A stretch of DNA of 30,843 nucleotides from an uncultured Campylobacter sp. (GCF_938030815.1 NZ_CALHII010000077.1:1-30843); one strand, 5' to 3'; positions 6,726 to 15,601 are shown, numbered from the stretch's first letter. A program made the numbers and translations. Notes: a model not told the origin generated them from the sequence alone.

Positions 6726-7538
6726 TCAATCCAAACTAAAAAACCGCCTAAGCTTCCATTTAAAATTTTTCTTCGGAATTTGTGTATCGCTAAAATCGTC
6801 GCTGTAAATTTCGTTTTTATCGGTGAAATAGCCGCTATTTTGAGCCTGCGGTATAAAGTCGGTCCGATCTTCTATTTTTACGTTTAGCGCCTTGAAATAT
6901 TGCAGCAGCTCATAATACTCTTTTGTAGATACGGCATTTATTAAAAAGTAATTTCTGTTGTTAAATTTAACGACAAAATTTCTTTTTAACAGCCAAAGGG
7001 GCTCCGAGCTCTTTTTGAGCTTGTAAATTTTATACGGCAGAGCAAATATTAAATATAGCATTAGATGCTTTATATAAAGAGCAAGTTTGCCTATATGAAC
7101 GCCTATGCTTGAATATCTATATAACTCATACGAGCTTAAATAATGGAACCTGCCGTAAGAGTTTTCTAGTTCGCATACTACGCAGAAATGAACGCTAGAT
7201 ATATTTGCGGACGGAGCTGGGGCTATCTTGGTTTCGGAGATTATACTATTTTTTATCTTCATATTTCCGTTATAGCGGATCAGGCTGTTTGAAAAATAAA
7301 AATAGCTCGGATTTTTAGAAAAATTTTGCTCCGCCGAAATTCTTAGCCGTATGAAAGAATATGTCACAAAAATTAAAGAAACGATACCGAAAGCGCTAAA
7401 TTTTCCCGTAGTGCCAGTCGTAATCAGATCATAACCCAAAAGCGAAAAACCCAATATGCAAGTAAATATGCTCCAGGAAAATACATGATAGACGGTGTAA
7501 TCGTTTATGGTCAATGGCTCTTTATCGTAATCTCTCAT
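6726..7538 (-). CDS. Unknown two-helix inner-membrane protein
   Basis: About 270 residues. The ATG at 7538 (MRDYDKEP) is preferred because AGGGG lies just upstream; the ATG 51 bases earlier lacks a ribosome binding site. Two hydrophobic helices near the N-terminus (VFSWSIFTCILGFSLLGYDL and FSAFGIVSLIFVTYSFIRL) are followed by a long, probably cytoplasmic, domain rich in Tyr, Lys and Phe. A further short hydrophobic patch (KHLMLYLIFALPY) lies in the middle. The topology resembles PH-domain-like membrane proteins, but I do not recognise a family. It stands alone between two spacers, with composition more AT-rich than its neighbours. Confidence 0.65.
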   Translation of the reverse strand: MRDYDKEPLTINDYTVYHVFSWSIFTCILGFSLLGYDLITTGTTGKFSAFGIVSLIFVTYSFIRLRISAEQNFSKNPSYFYFSNSLIRYNGNMKIKNSIISETKIAPAPSANISSVHFCVVCELENSYGRFHYLSSYELYRYSSIGVHIGKLALYIKHLMLYLIFALPYKIYKLKKSSEPLWLLKRNFVVKFNNRNYFLINAVSTKEYYELLQYFKALNVKIEDRTDFIPQAQNSGYFTDKNEIYSDDFSDTQIPKKNFKWKLRRFFSLD

Positions 7539-7644
7539 AAATCCCCTATTTTGTAAAATTTTTGGCACATTATAACGCTTTATTCTCATAACGTATTAAA
7601 ATTTAAAGTCGTTTTGACCATTTAAATTTTTAAGTTCGTTATTA

Positions 7645-7666
7645 GGTAGAATTTTAAAATTCTACC
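7645..7666. repeat. 22-bp perfect palindrome
   Basis: The half-site GGTAGAATTTT is followed directly by its reverse complement, with no loop base. It lies 62 bases beyond the stop of the SNF-family transporter gene and upstream of the unknown membrane-protein gene. It could be a bidirectional hairpin or a protein-binding site. It is built on the GAATTTT word that recurs in the spacers of this window. Confidence 0.55.
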
Positions 7667-7727
7667 CTATTTCGCCTTCTTTGCCGTATCTTGCCAGTCG
7701 TTGCATTTATGCCAATGTGGCGATGAG

Positions 7728-9041
7728 TTAAAACGAAATATGCATACTAAGCGCGATTATGCATAAAAGTAGCGCCAGCGGGACATAGACAAAGCGCCCG
7801 ATATCATACCAGAGCTTGCCGCGAGCCCTCTCTGCGCCTAGATTGATCTCATCTAAAATTTCATTCCGCTTAATCACCCAAAACCACGATATTGCGCCGA
7901 TTACTGCTCCGATCGGAATGATATAAATCGATACGAAATCCATCCACGGACCCCATGAGCTTATCGCTTCCATACCAAGGCCCGCACCCAGGCAGATCGC
8001 GCACAATAGCGCAAGCGTGAAGGCGCGGCTTAGCCTTGGAAACTTATGCATTAGCGATTCAGCGACTACTTCGAACATATTTTGAAGCGATGAAATTCCA
8101 CCAAAAATCACGGCGGTAAATAAAATCACCGCAAAGATTCTACCACCTGCCATATCTTGTAAAATTTTAGGCAGAGTTACAAAAAGTAGCTTAGGCCCCG
8201 CCGCCGGATCCATTCCGTAAGCAAATACTGCAGGGATCATCACTAGCGCAGCTACCATCGCGGCTAGCGTGTCAAATAGCGCGGTATTTTTCGCTGCAGA
8301 TACGATGTCTTCGTCCTTGGATAGATACGCGCCATAGACGATCATCCCTGAGCCCGTAATCGATAGCGAGAAAAACGCCTGTCCCATCGCAGAAATCCAA
8401 ACCATCGGATCTGCTAGCTTAGTAAAATCAGCGCCAAAAAGAAAGGCATATCCGCCCGCAGCGCCTTGCAGCGTCGCGACCCTAATTGCCAAAATTGCAA
8501 ATAGCACGAAAAATAGCGGCATCATAATTTTATTCGTTTTTTCGATGCTTTTGGCGCCGAAAAATAGCGTCAGCAACGTGCCTGCAACGATTATGCAGTG
8601 ATAAGGCACCACGGAGTAGGGCGTCAGGGCAAAAGAGTTAAACCACGTATCGGTATTTTCGCTCATTAGCGAGCCGTCTATGGCTTGGACTAGCGCCTTT
8701 AAAACATAGGCGATGATGACGGCATAGCCCACTGCGATACACATCGAACCGACAAGTGGCAACCAGCCGATAACCTTACCGATAGCGCCCAGTCCGCGGC
8801 TTTTCCACGCGTATTCGTATGAGCCTAGCGTGCCTGTTTTGGCACGGCGACCGATCGCGTATTCGGCGCTTAGGCCTACGTATGAAAACAGCGCTACGAA
8901 AAAAACGTAAATTAGCAAAAATGCGCCGCCGCCGTTCGTGCCTAGTTTATAAGGGAAGCCCCAGACATTTGCCATACCTACAGCAGAGCCCACGCAAGCG
9001 ATGATAAAAGCCCAACGCGATGAGAATTTGTGTTTTGTCAT
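7728..9041 (-). CDS. Sodium-dependent SNF-family (NSS) transporter
   Basis: A 437-residue polytopic protein of the neurotransmitter:sodium symporter family, as found in bacteria (LeuT/MhsT/TnaT relatives). Helix 1 carries the unwound substrate/Na+ region GSAVGMANVWGFPYKLG (residues 18-34), followed by NGGGAF and AEYAIGRRAK. Later helices include ALVMIPAVFAYGM and the FGGISSLQNMFEVVAES stretch of helix 8. About 11 helices can be counted, the usual number for the shorter bacterial subgroup. The expected role is Na+-driven amino-acid uptake at the inner membrane; the amino acid cannot be read from sequence. ACGGATGG precedes the ATG. It is transcribed alone. Confidence 0.9.
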   Translation of the reverse strand: MTKHKFSSRWAFIIACVGSAVGMANVWGFPYKLGTNGGGAFLLIYVFFVALFSYVGLSAEYAIGRRAKTGTLGSYEYAWKSRGLGAIGKVIGWLPLVGSMCIAVGYAVIIAYVLKALVQAIDGSLMSENTDTWFNSFALTPYSVVPYHCIIVAGTLLTLFFGAKSIEKTNKIMMPLFFVLFAILAIRVATLQGAAGGYAFLFGADFTKLADPMVWISAMGQAFFSLSITGSGMIVYGAYLSKDEDIVSAAKNTALFDTLAAMVAALVMIPAVFAYGMDPAAGPKLLFVTLPKILQDMAGGRIFAVILFTAVIFGGISSLQNMFEVVAESLMHKFPRLSRAFTLALLCAICLGAGLGMEAISSWGPWMDFVSIYIIPIGAVIGAISWFWVIKRNEILDEINLGAERARGKLWYDIGRFVYVPLALLLCIIALSMHISF

Positions 9042-9685
9042 AAAGCCATCCGTGTGAAAAATTTTCGTTATGGTAGCAAAAAGGAATTTAAGATTTATTT
9101 ATGCGGAATTTTAAGACATGCCGATTTGATTACTGAGGAATTTTTAGAATTTAAAATTGCGAAGTTTTAAAGTAAGATTGGTGAAATTTTACGATTAAAA
9201 TCGATAGAGTTAATTCTGCGATACTACGCGGCAAAATTTTATCTTTAATAATTTTAGAATTTTACGCTTAGACTTTGGCTTTAAAATCCGCTTAGCCCAG
9301 GCTTGTAGCAGGGCTTGATATTTAAGTTAGCCGAGAAATTTAGATCAATTGAAATTTTAAAATTCCGCGAAATTTTGAAATTTTTAAAATCTACGATCTC
9401 GCAAAATTTGAAAACAGGCTTATCAAGAAATTTTATCTGGCGCCGCTCTGGCAGAATTTTCGCGGTAGAATTTCGCCTTTCGTTTGCAGCGCGCTTATAA
9501 ATAGCACTTTTATGACGCTCTGAAGGGCGGTGGGAATTCCTCTACCCGCTATTAGGGCATCTATACGGGAGCGGCAAATAAATTTTCACCCTAGATGGGA
9601 ATTGGGAGCGTCGCAAGTGGCAGCGCGCTTAAAATTTACGGCGCGCAGCATTGCAAAGTGAAATTTTATTAACCCGCACTTTGGC
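9042..9685. other. Long spacer, no gene seen
   Basis: This 644-base spacer is full of GAATTTTA / TAAAATTC words. One 61-codon forward frame (9315-9500) has no ribosome binding site and a composition like the surrounding spacer, so it is not called. The region should contain the SNF-transporter promoter near its left end, where I see no strong -10 box. Confidence 0.5.
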
Positions 9686-11023
9686 TTAGTTATTTTTCTC
9701 CGCTTCTTCGTTTTCTTGCGGCTGCGCGACTGCTTTTTTGATTGCTTTTACGAGCGAAACTCTTGTGCCATCCATTCGCAGCACTTCGTAGTCGCAGTTT
9801 TCATCGCTTATTTTATCGCCGATTTCAGGTAGGCTGCCGAAGAGATTAAAGACGTAGCCGCCGATCGTTAGCTGTTCGGTCTCCTCATCAAAGTCGATGC
9901 CCATCACCTCCTCGACGCCTTCGATCTCGAAGCGGCCTCTAAACTCAAAGGTGTTCTCGTCGATACGTTTGAAATTTTGCGCATTCGCGTCGTGCTCGTC
10001 GTTGATGTCGCCAAAAATTTCTTCTATTATATCTTCCATCGTCAAAAATCCCGCCGTGCCGCCGTATTCGTCGATGACGAGCGCGGCAAAAATGCGCTGC
10101 TTATTCATCATAGGCAAAATTTTAGAGATTGGGCTGTTTTCAGGCACGATGATGAGTTTGCGCACGATTTTATCGAAGCTTTTATCTCCCTTTTGCTGGA
10201 TGATGTCGCGGATGTGGATGAGGCCTAGGACGTTATCCTTGCTGCCGTCGATATATGGGAAGCGCGTAAATTTCGACTGCAATACGGTTGCATAGTTTTC
10301 GTCGTAGCTTTTTTGCTTATTTAGGCATATGAGATCGCGCCTCGGCGTCATTATCTCTTTGGCGACCGTGTCACTGAAATCGACGGCGTTTTTGATGATC
10401 TCGGTCTCTAGGCTATCGAGCACACCACCTTTTAGGCTCTCGCTCGCGATGATTTTGATCTCTTCGTCAGAAAGCGCAAGCTCGCTCTCTTTAGCGGGCT
10501 TTACGCCGATGATTTTAAGCGAAACGGCAGCGATGAAGTCAAACGCCTTTATGATCGGAAAAAACATAATCCAAAAAATATGAAGCGGCCTGGAGATGAA
10601 AAGCACGATCTTCTCGGTTTTGGCAATAGCGATGGATTTTGGCACCAGCTCGCCGAGCACGACGTGAAATAACGTAACGAGCGTAAAAGATATGACGAAG
10701 GCGATCGTATGTGCCGCCGCTCCGCCGCCTATGCCGATGGATCTTAGCGGCAGCTCGATCAGTCTCGATACCGCGGGCTCACCGATCCAGCCGAGGGCGA
10801 GCGAGCTTATCGTAATGCCTAGCTGTGTGGCGCTGAGGTAGGTGTCTAGGGAGTTTGAAATTTTAAAAGCGAGCTTTGCGTTTGGAATTTTATCCTTAAT
10901 AAGCTCTTCGAGGCGAGACTTTCTTACTTTGACGATTGAGAATTCCGAAAGAACAAAAAAAGCATTCATAAAGATGAATACAAAAGCTAAAACTAACATT
11001 AAAACCGAACTGTCCGTGTCCAA
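9686..11023 (-). CDS. HlyC/CorC-family membrane protein (DUF21-CBS-CorC_C)
   Basis: A 445-residue protein with the CNNM/CorC layout. A DUF21 membrane domain of three to four helices occupies about residues 1-185 (VRKSRLEELI, LGITISSLALGWIGEPAV, VVLGELVPKSIAI). A CBS pair follows, containing IMTPRRDLICL, FTRFPYIDG and FAALVIDEYGGTAGFLTMEDIIEEIFGDI. The C-terminal CorC_HlyC domain includes IGGYVFNLFGSLPEIGD. Homologues are linked to Mg2+/Co2+ efflux or homeostasis; older haemolysin labels are historical. The TTG start (11021-11023) is supported by AAGGA eight bases upstream and a TATAAT at 11067-11062. The ATG eight codons later would cut into the first helix. Confidence 0.88.
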   Translation of the reverse strand: MDTDSSVLMLVLAFVFIFMNAFFVLSEFSIVKVRKSRLEELIKDKIPNAKLAFKISNSLDTYLSATQLGITISSLALGWIGEPAVSRLIELPLRSIGIGGGAAAHTIAFVISFTLVTLFHVVLGELVPKSIAIAKTEKIVLFISRPLHIFWIMFFPIIKAFDFIAAVSLKIIGVKPAKESELALSDEEIKIIASESLKGGVLDSLETEIIKNAVDFSDTVAKEIMTPRRDLICLNKQKSYDENYATVLQSKFTRFPYIDGSKDNVLGLIHIRDIIQQKGDKSFDKIVRKLIIVPENSPISKILPMMNKQRIFAALVIDEYGGTAGFLTMEDIIEEIFGDINDEHDANAQNFKRIDENTFEFRGRFEIEGVEEVMGIDFDEETEQLTIGGYVFNLFGSLPEIGDKISDENCDYEVLRMDGTRVSLVKAIKKAVAQPQENEEAEKNN

Positions 11024-11061
11024 ATTTCTTATCCTTTGAAATTTAAAAATAAATATTTATG

Positions 11062-11067
11062 ATTATA
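11062..11067 (-). promoter_or_regulatory. -10 box for the CorC-family gene
   Basis: The reverse strand reads GATATAATC, 38 bases before the TTG start, in very AT-rich DNA. Confidence 0.45.
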
Positions 11068-11666
11068 TCTAAAAACGCTTTAAAATCCAAAAGATATGGA
11101 AAATGCCTCGCGCCCGTGCGTAGAATTTTACGGAGTTGAAATTTTGCTTCTTTTATCGCGCGAAATTTCATCTGCCCGCGCGAAACCTCTCGCTACGCAA
11201 AATAGCGCTAAATTCTGCCGCCCAGTCGAATAAATTTTATTTTCATACTGGGCTGCGGCTGCAAAATTTCATTTGTATACGGCCGCAGCGAAATTCTATC
11301 TGCGCCCGAAGGGGCAAAATTTTACTCCAAATTTCGTCGTGCTTAAAATCGTAAAATTTCGCGCCGTAAAATTTTATAGCTACGGACATTTTGGCCTCCT
11401 GCGCGGCGGAATTTCGCCCAGCACTTGCGTTTTGAAATGAAATTTTGTCTCGGCGCGGATTATATTTATCGTGCGTTTTAACGGAATTTCGCGGCGATTT
11501 AGAATTTTGCGCTGCGGCAGACCTTTGTCGCTACGGAGCTTCGGCGCGGCGGCGGATAATCCTAGCGCCGCGCGCAAGCCCATTAAGAAATTTAAATGCG
11601 ACGATAAAATCTGCTACTTAAAAAAACCTCAGCGCGCAAACTCTTGCGAAATTTTAAATTGCAAGA
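11068..11666. other. Spacer between two reverse-strand genes, no gene seen
   Basis: About 600 bases that alternate GC-rich words with AAATTTT tracts. Frames at 11136-11354, 11380-11583 and 11471-11767 overlap one another on opposite strands and lack start signals, so I treat them as chance. On the reverse strand just after the M48 gene, CGCAA / TTGCG (11635-11648) is followed by seven Us (11626-11620), but they are eight bases apart and the stem is only 5 bp. Confidence 0.4.
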
Positions 11667-12476
11667 CTATCTATTTCTTGTGGCGGCCTCGTAAAGCGGC
11701 AAGACTTTCGGCATCACCTCTTTTAGATCGGCGATGCGATCGTCGTTTGAAGGGTGCGTGGACATAAATTTAAGCGGATGGCTCTCATTTAGCTTGTTCA
11801 TCTTCTCCCAGACGTTTATCGCCGCCCTTGGATCGTATCCTGCGCGCGCCATCAGCTCAACGCCCATCAGATCAGCCTCCGTCTCATGCGTGCGCGAAAA
11901 CGGCAGCGTGAATGTGTATTGAGCCGCCATGTTCAAAGCCGCTGAGCCCAGATCTCCAAGCCCTGCTGCAGAGCTTGCTACGGCGATACCGACATCTTTC
12001 ATCTGTTCAGTCGAGGCTCGCTCGCGGCTGTGTTCGCGCAGTGCGTGCGACATCTCGTGCCCCAAAATAGCAGCCAGCTCGGCATCGGTAAGCTTAAGCT
12101 TTTCGATGATGCCCGTATATACGACGATACGACCGCCAGGCATACACCAAGCATTGATCGTAGGGTCGTTGATGACGTTTACCTGCCAGTTCCATTTCAG
12201 TGCGTCTTTGCGAAATGCGCCGACTTGAGCGATTAGGCGCTTCGAGATGCCTCTAACGCGATCAGTTAGCTTTTTATCGGTATTTAGGACGTGCTTGGCG
12301 TTTGCTTGGGCGGTAATCTGCCTGTAGGCAAGCGCGGCACTTTGATCCATTTCAGCTTCGCTTACGGTGATGAATTGCGAGCGGTCGATGCCTACGGCGC
12401 CGCCTTGCGTGGTGCTCGCGCAGCCGGTAAAAATCATCATCGCAGCAAAGGATATTAAAAGAGCTAATTTTTTCAT
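11667..12476 (-). CDS. M48-family zinc metalloprotease lipoprotein
   Basis: A 269-residue protein of the LoiP/YcaL-type M48 peptidases. MKKLALLISFAAMMIFTGC is a lipoprotein signal with Cys19 as the lipidated residue. The catalytic HEMSH is at 140-144 and HETEAD (197-202) supplies the third zinc ligand. PFSRTHETEAD and the late MSTHPSNDDR are family hallmarks. Such enzymes sit in the periplasm on a membrane anchor and help with quality control of envelope proteins. AAGGAG precedes the ATG, and a weak TAAAAT -10 lies about 30 bases upstream (12507-12502). It is transcribed alone. Confidence 0.92.
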   Translation of the reverse strand: MKKLALLISFAAMMIFTGCASTTQGGAVGIDRSQFITVSEAEMDQSAALAYRQITAQANAKHVLNTDKKLTDRVRGISKRLIAQVGAFRKDALKWNWQVNVINDPTINAWCMPGGRIVVYTGIIEKLKLTDAELAAILGHEMSHALREHSRERASTEQMKDVGIAVASSAAGLGDLGSAALNMAAQYTFTLPFSRTHETEADLMGVELMARAGYDPRAAINVWEKMNKLNESHPLKFMSTHPSNDDRIADLKEVMPKVLPLYEAATRNR

Positions 12477-13248
12477 CTTTTCTCCTTGAAATTTTGCGGC
12501 GATTTTAGCGAAATTTGGTTAAATTTTTAGAATTTTATTTTGGATTGTCGGATTTTGCAGGCGCGATCTATTTGGAATTTGCAGTAAAATTTAAGGACGG
12601 CCGTCGCCTTTAAAATAGGATTGGGCTTTGTAATTTAGCGATAAAATTTAGCGGTGATTTCGCAGAATTTTATCGTGGCGTAAATTAGGCATTGCTATGT
12701 AAAAATAGTGGGTTTATCCAAGCGCGGCGCTGCATAAATAAAGCACCTCTGCGCCTAAATAGAGCAGAGATTGGGGCCGCGGTTTTAAATTTATGCTGCG
12801 TAGGCTACGATAAATCCGGCGAAATTTTATTTGCACTAAGCGCTCAGTTTAGGCAGATAAAAGCAATTTGAAATTTGCACAATCAAATCGCGCGATAAAA
12901 TGGGCTCGGATGTCACTATGATTTAAGATTAGTCGCGCTAATCTTTTGCGGTACATAAATTTTTAATTACTAATTCGGTAAAAGCCAATGCGCCGCATCT
13001 TACGTTGCAGTGAAAATGATCGCAGAAATGCCAAACGCCACAGACGCCTTTACGTAGAATTTTATCTCGCGGAATTTTATTTACGCGCAACGGGGTAAAA
13101 TTTCAAACTGCAAGCCGCACTGTATCATTTTGGATGGAATTTTAAAATTTTACGCGTTTAGAATTTTAAAATTCTGCTACGCAAATTTGTACGATGAAAT
13201 TTCAAGCTTAAAAATTTGCGCCGTTTTTGGAATTTTATATATGCTCTG

Positions 13249-13286
13249 GCAACTATAAAATTTTACACTTAGAATTTTATAGTTGC
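13249..13286. repeat. Strong 14-bp inverted repeat
   Basis: GCAACTATAAAATT (13249-13262) pairs perfectly with AATTTTATAGTTGC (13273-13286). A G-U and an A-U pair extend the stem to 16 bp, closing an ACACTT loop. No U tract follows on either strand and no gene ends nearby, so termination is not an obvious role. Confidence 0.6.
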
Positions 13287-13335
13287 GGCAAGATTTAGTT
13301 GGATCGGGGTCTCGCATCGCCGTAGGATTTTTGGC

Positions 13336-13417
13336 GGCACGGAATTTTACAGTGCACATCTAAATTTAGCTACGCAAAATTAGTAAATTCTTTATCGGCA
13401 CGGAATTCTGTTGTGCC
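13336..13417. repeat. Two related GGCAC-stem mini-hairpins
   Basis: GGCACGGAATTTTACAGTGC (13336-13355) and a second copy starting GGCACGGAATTCT (13397) and ending GTGCC (13417) share a 5' half and can each form a 4-5 bp stem with a GGAATT-containing loop. They are 61 bases apart. Confidence 0.4.
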
Positions 13418-13574
13418 ATTAAAGCGCATGAAGAATTCCGCATAAGCCTCGCAAACTCTAATGAAAGCTCCTTTCTTTGGGGCGCGCGGGTTTTAAGACA
13501 TGTGAGTAAATTTTACGGTGCAAATCCATAACTGCCATACTTGCCGCTAGGGATTTTGCGCCTGCGGCGCCCAT

Positions 13575-14834
13575 TTAGTCCTTTTTGGACTTTAGCTTGG
13601 CGATCGTCTCTTTTGCGGCCTCGTAAGCCTTAGCGCTCATCTCGCGCGCCCTTTCGCTTACGTTTTTGGCGACGTCAGAGCTTTTTAGCTCGGCAAATTT
13701 TTGGCTCATCTTCTTTTCAAATTCGCTAAGCTCTTTTTTGATTGCGTCCAGTTTCTCGTCCAGATCGAGGTTTTCGATGATTTTGGCGCTTTTTTGGCTC
13801 AGCTCTTGAGTGATTTCGCGCGCTTTGGCGCTCGCCTTTTTTGCGCGCTCACCAAGCTCGATCTCGCCGATTTTGGCGCTTAGCTGCTCGGCAAGATCGC
13901 TTGAAATTTTTCTAAATTTAGCCAGGTAGCCTCCGAATTCTTCATCGGCGATCTTGGCGATCTCGCTTTTAGCGGGCTCCTCCGAGCTTGCGACCGCATC
14001 GCTTAAAACCGCGCTAAATAGCTCGCTCATCTGCGAAATTTGAAGCCTTTCGTTCTCTAGGCTCTGTGCGTCGCTTGCTGGCGAGAAACTTAGCTCGTCG
14101 CGGTATCTTTCGGCGGCTTTGTTTATGCCGTCGTAGCAGCCTAAAATCGCGCCTCTAATCAGCGCAGAGGCTGTATTTTTGCTCTCGTTTGCGACGAAAA
14201 TCGCGCGATTTATGATGATTTTTGAAATTTCTTTAGTGCGGAATTTCGTAAATTCTCCGTCGCCGATAGCCGAAAATGCGATGTTTTTCGCCGTCTCGTG
14301 CGCGGTGTCCTCGATGTCGGTGCCGCTTTCTATCACGCTTATGAAGGCTAGTTCGCTCGCTTCTTTCAGCACGTCCGCAAGTGGAAGTTTGCTCGCGATC
14401 GCTCGCTGTAGCGCCGAGCCTATGCGCTCTTTTAGCTCCGCTTCGCTTGCGTTTTGCAGTGCGGTATCCAGATCATCGTAGCTGCGCAAAACAAGGGTTT
14501 TAATCGCCTTTTGTTTACAAGCGATCTTTTTGCGCAGATCGTCGTAGTCGTAGATGAGCTTGTAAAGAGCCTGCTCGTCCTCGTCGCACAGCGCCTTTTT
14601 TACCCCTTCGATTAGCGCTTCGGCTACGGCGTCCTTTAGAGCTCCTATTTCGTTAAGCTCGGTGGCAAAGTTTAAGATGAGCTCGGCGCTTTTTGCGCTT
14701 TTAGCATCTTCACTAAGTCCGCGTAGAGCCTTCAAGCTCTGTTCAAAAGCTAAATTTTGCACGCAGGCCGCCAGCTCGGCTTGTGAAATTTGCGCGAGAT
14801 CGGCGCCGAATTTTTTGATTATTGCTTCTTTCAT
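13575..14834 (-). CDS. Long helical cytoplasmic protein, unknown function
   Basis: About 419 residues from the ATG at 14834 (MKEAIIKKFG), chosen because AGGAG lies five bases upstream; the upstream in-frame GTG at 14849 has no such support. There is no signal peptide. The sequence is almost entirely Ala/Glu/Lys/Leu-rich and predicted helical. The last 100 residues (about 315-419) form a Lys/Glu/Ala coiled-coil-like tail with recurring AREMSAKAYEAAKET-type blocks, similar to apolipoprotein-like or LEA-like repeats. It begins 11 bases after the DUF493 stop, so it belongs to the moaC operon and is probably co-transcribed. I do not assign a function; scaffold or stress roles would be guesses. Confidence 0.7.
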   Translation of the reverse strand: MKEAIIKKFGADLAQISQAELAACVQNLAFEQSLKALRGLSEDAKSAKSAELILNFATELNEIGALKDAVAEALIEGVKKALCDEDEQALYKLIYDYDDLRKKIACKQKAIKTLVLRSYDDLDTALQNASEAELKERIGSALQRAIASKLPLADVLKEASELAFISVIESGTDIEDTAHETAKNIAFSAIGDGEFTKFRTKEISKIIINRAIFVANESKNTASALIRGAILGCYDGINKAAERYRDELSFSPASDAQSLENERLQISQMSELFSAVLSDAVASSEEPAKSEIAKIADEEFGGYLAKFRKISSDLAEQLSAKIGEIELGERAKKASAKAREITQELSQKSAKIIENLDLDEKLDAIKKELSEFEKKMSQKFAELKSSDVAKNVSERAREMSAKAYEAAKETIAKLKSKKD

Positions 14835-14845
14835 TTCATCTCCTG

Positions 14846-15106
14846 TCACAATACATATTTAAAGTGGGCTTTTAAGCGCTCGAAAATTTCGTTTCGATGT
14901 AAGTCGTCCTTGACGAAAACGCTTACGTTGAAGCTCATATATTTACCGCCGTTTGAAAAGCGCGAAAAGTCGATTTTATAATTTTCGCCCTTTAAAATTT
15001 CATCGATCTGCTCACGCTTTTGGGTAGTCGCGTCTAGGACTACTTTATATTCCCAAAAGAGCGGATAGTCGATTTTGGGCTTTTCAGCTCCTAGTATACA
15101 CGCCAC
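14846..15106 (-). CDS. DUF493 (YbeD-like) small protein
   Basis: An 86-residue cytoplasmic protein matching DUF493: IDYPLFWEYKVV near the start, RFSNGGKYMSFNVSVFV in the middle and ERLKAHFKYVL at the end. Members have a ferredoxin-like fold resembling ACT-type regulatory domains; the function is unclear. The start is a GTG inside the end of moaC, with GAGGGGGG upstream, so the two genes overlap by 23 bases. The moaC-DUF493 order matches Cj0252-Cj0253 as I recall it. The following helical-protein gene starts just after its stop. Confidence 0.8.
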   Translation of the reverse strand: MACILGAEKPKIDYPLFWEYKVVLDATTQKREQIDEILKGENYKIDFSRFSNGGKYMSFNVSVFVKDDLHRNEIFERLKAHFKYVL

Positions 15107-15554
15107 TCTTGCCCCCCTCTTTGCGCTGCAACACGATGTCGGTAATCTGCATCGATTTATCTATCGCTTTTAGCATATCATAAATCGTCAGTAGCCCCAC
15201 GCTCACGCCCGTTAGCGCCTCCATCTCGACGCCCGTTTTGCCCGTGATTTTTACAGTTACAAAAAGCTTAAACGCGCATTCGCTCGCAAGCTCCTCAATA
15301 TCCGTTTTAATCGAAGTAATCGTGAGCGGATGGGTCATCGGTATGAGTTCGCTCGTCTTTTTAGCGCCCATTATCGCGGCAACGACGGCGGTTTGAAGCA
15401 CGGGGCCTTTTTTGGCAGTGTTTTGCTTAACGGCGGCAAACGCCTCCGCGCTCATTCGTATGATGCCGCTAGCGGTGGCTACGCGCTCGCTATCGTCCTT
15501 GGCGCCGACATCCACCATGCGGGGCATATTGTTTTCGTCGATATGTGAAAGCAT
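15084..15554 (-). CDS. moaC: Cyclic pyranopterin monophosphate synthase MoaC
   Basis: A 156-residue enzyme of molybdenum-cofactor synthesis that converts the MoaA product to cPMP. The ATG at 15554 (MLSHIDENNMPRMVDV) is set by AAGGA; the frame extends further upstream but has no start signal there. Family motifs are MGAKKTSELIPMTHPL, TGKTGVEMEALTGVSVGLLTIYDM (with Glu and Asp residues of the active site) and the C-terminal KEGGKSG. The usual LIPLCHPL motif reads LIPMTHPL, a mild change. The cofactor serves enzymes such as the torA product encoded 9 kb away. It is the first gene of a three-gene operon with its own TATAAT. Confidence 0.95.
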   Translation of the reverse strand: MLSHIDENNMPRMVDVGAKDDSERVATASGIIRMSAEAFAAVKQNTAKKGPVLQTAVVAAIMGAKKTSELIPMTHPLTITSIKTDIEELASECAFKLFVTVKITGKTGVEMEALTGVSVGLLTIYDMLKAIDKSMQITDIVLQRKEGGKSGVYTRS

Positions 15555-15579
15555 AAAATTCCTTGTAGTTTTTGGTGGG

Positions 15580-15585
15580 ATTATA
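15580..15585 (-). promoter_or_regulatory. -10 box for the moaC operon
   Basis: The reverse strand reads CTGCTATAATCCC, 25 bases before the moaC ATG, giving a leader of under 20 bases. It lies just after the terminator of the upstream small RNA unit, so moaC can be transcribed independently. Confidence 0.55.
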
Positions 15586-15601
15586 GCAGAATTTCGGGCA
15601 T

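Larger units (their letters stand above)
12477..13574. other. 1.1-kb gene desert with hairpins and repeated words
   Basis: This is the longest non-coding stretch. No frame has both a ribosome binding site and protein-like content. It is dense in GAATTTTA / TAAAATTC, with about ten copies between 13050 and 13410, one strong hairpin at 13249-13286, and a pair of related mini-hairpins at 13336-13355 and 13397-13417. I see no known structural RNA. Confidence 0.55.

Noticed and set aside
15113..15118. G6 run at the end of moaC as a phase-variation tract
   Set aside because: Six Gs is short for slippage in Campylobacter. The frame is intact and the run serves as the DUF493 ribosome binding site.
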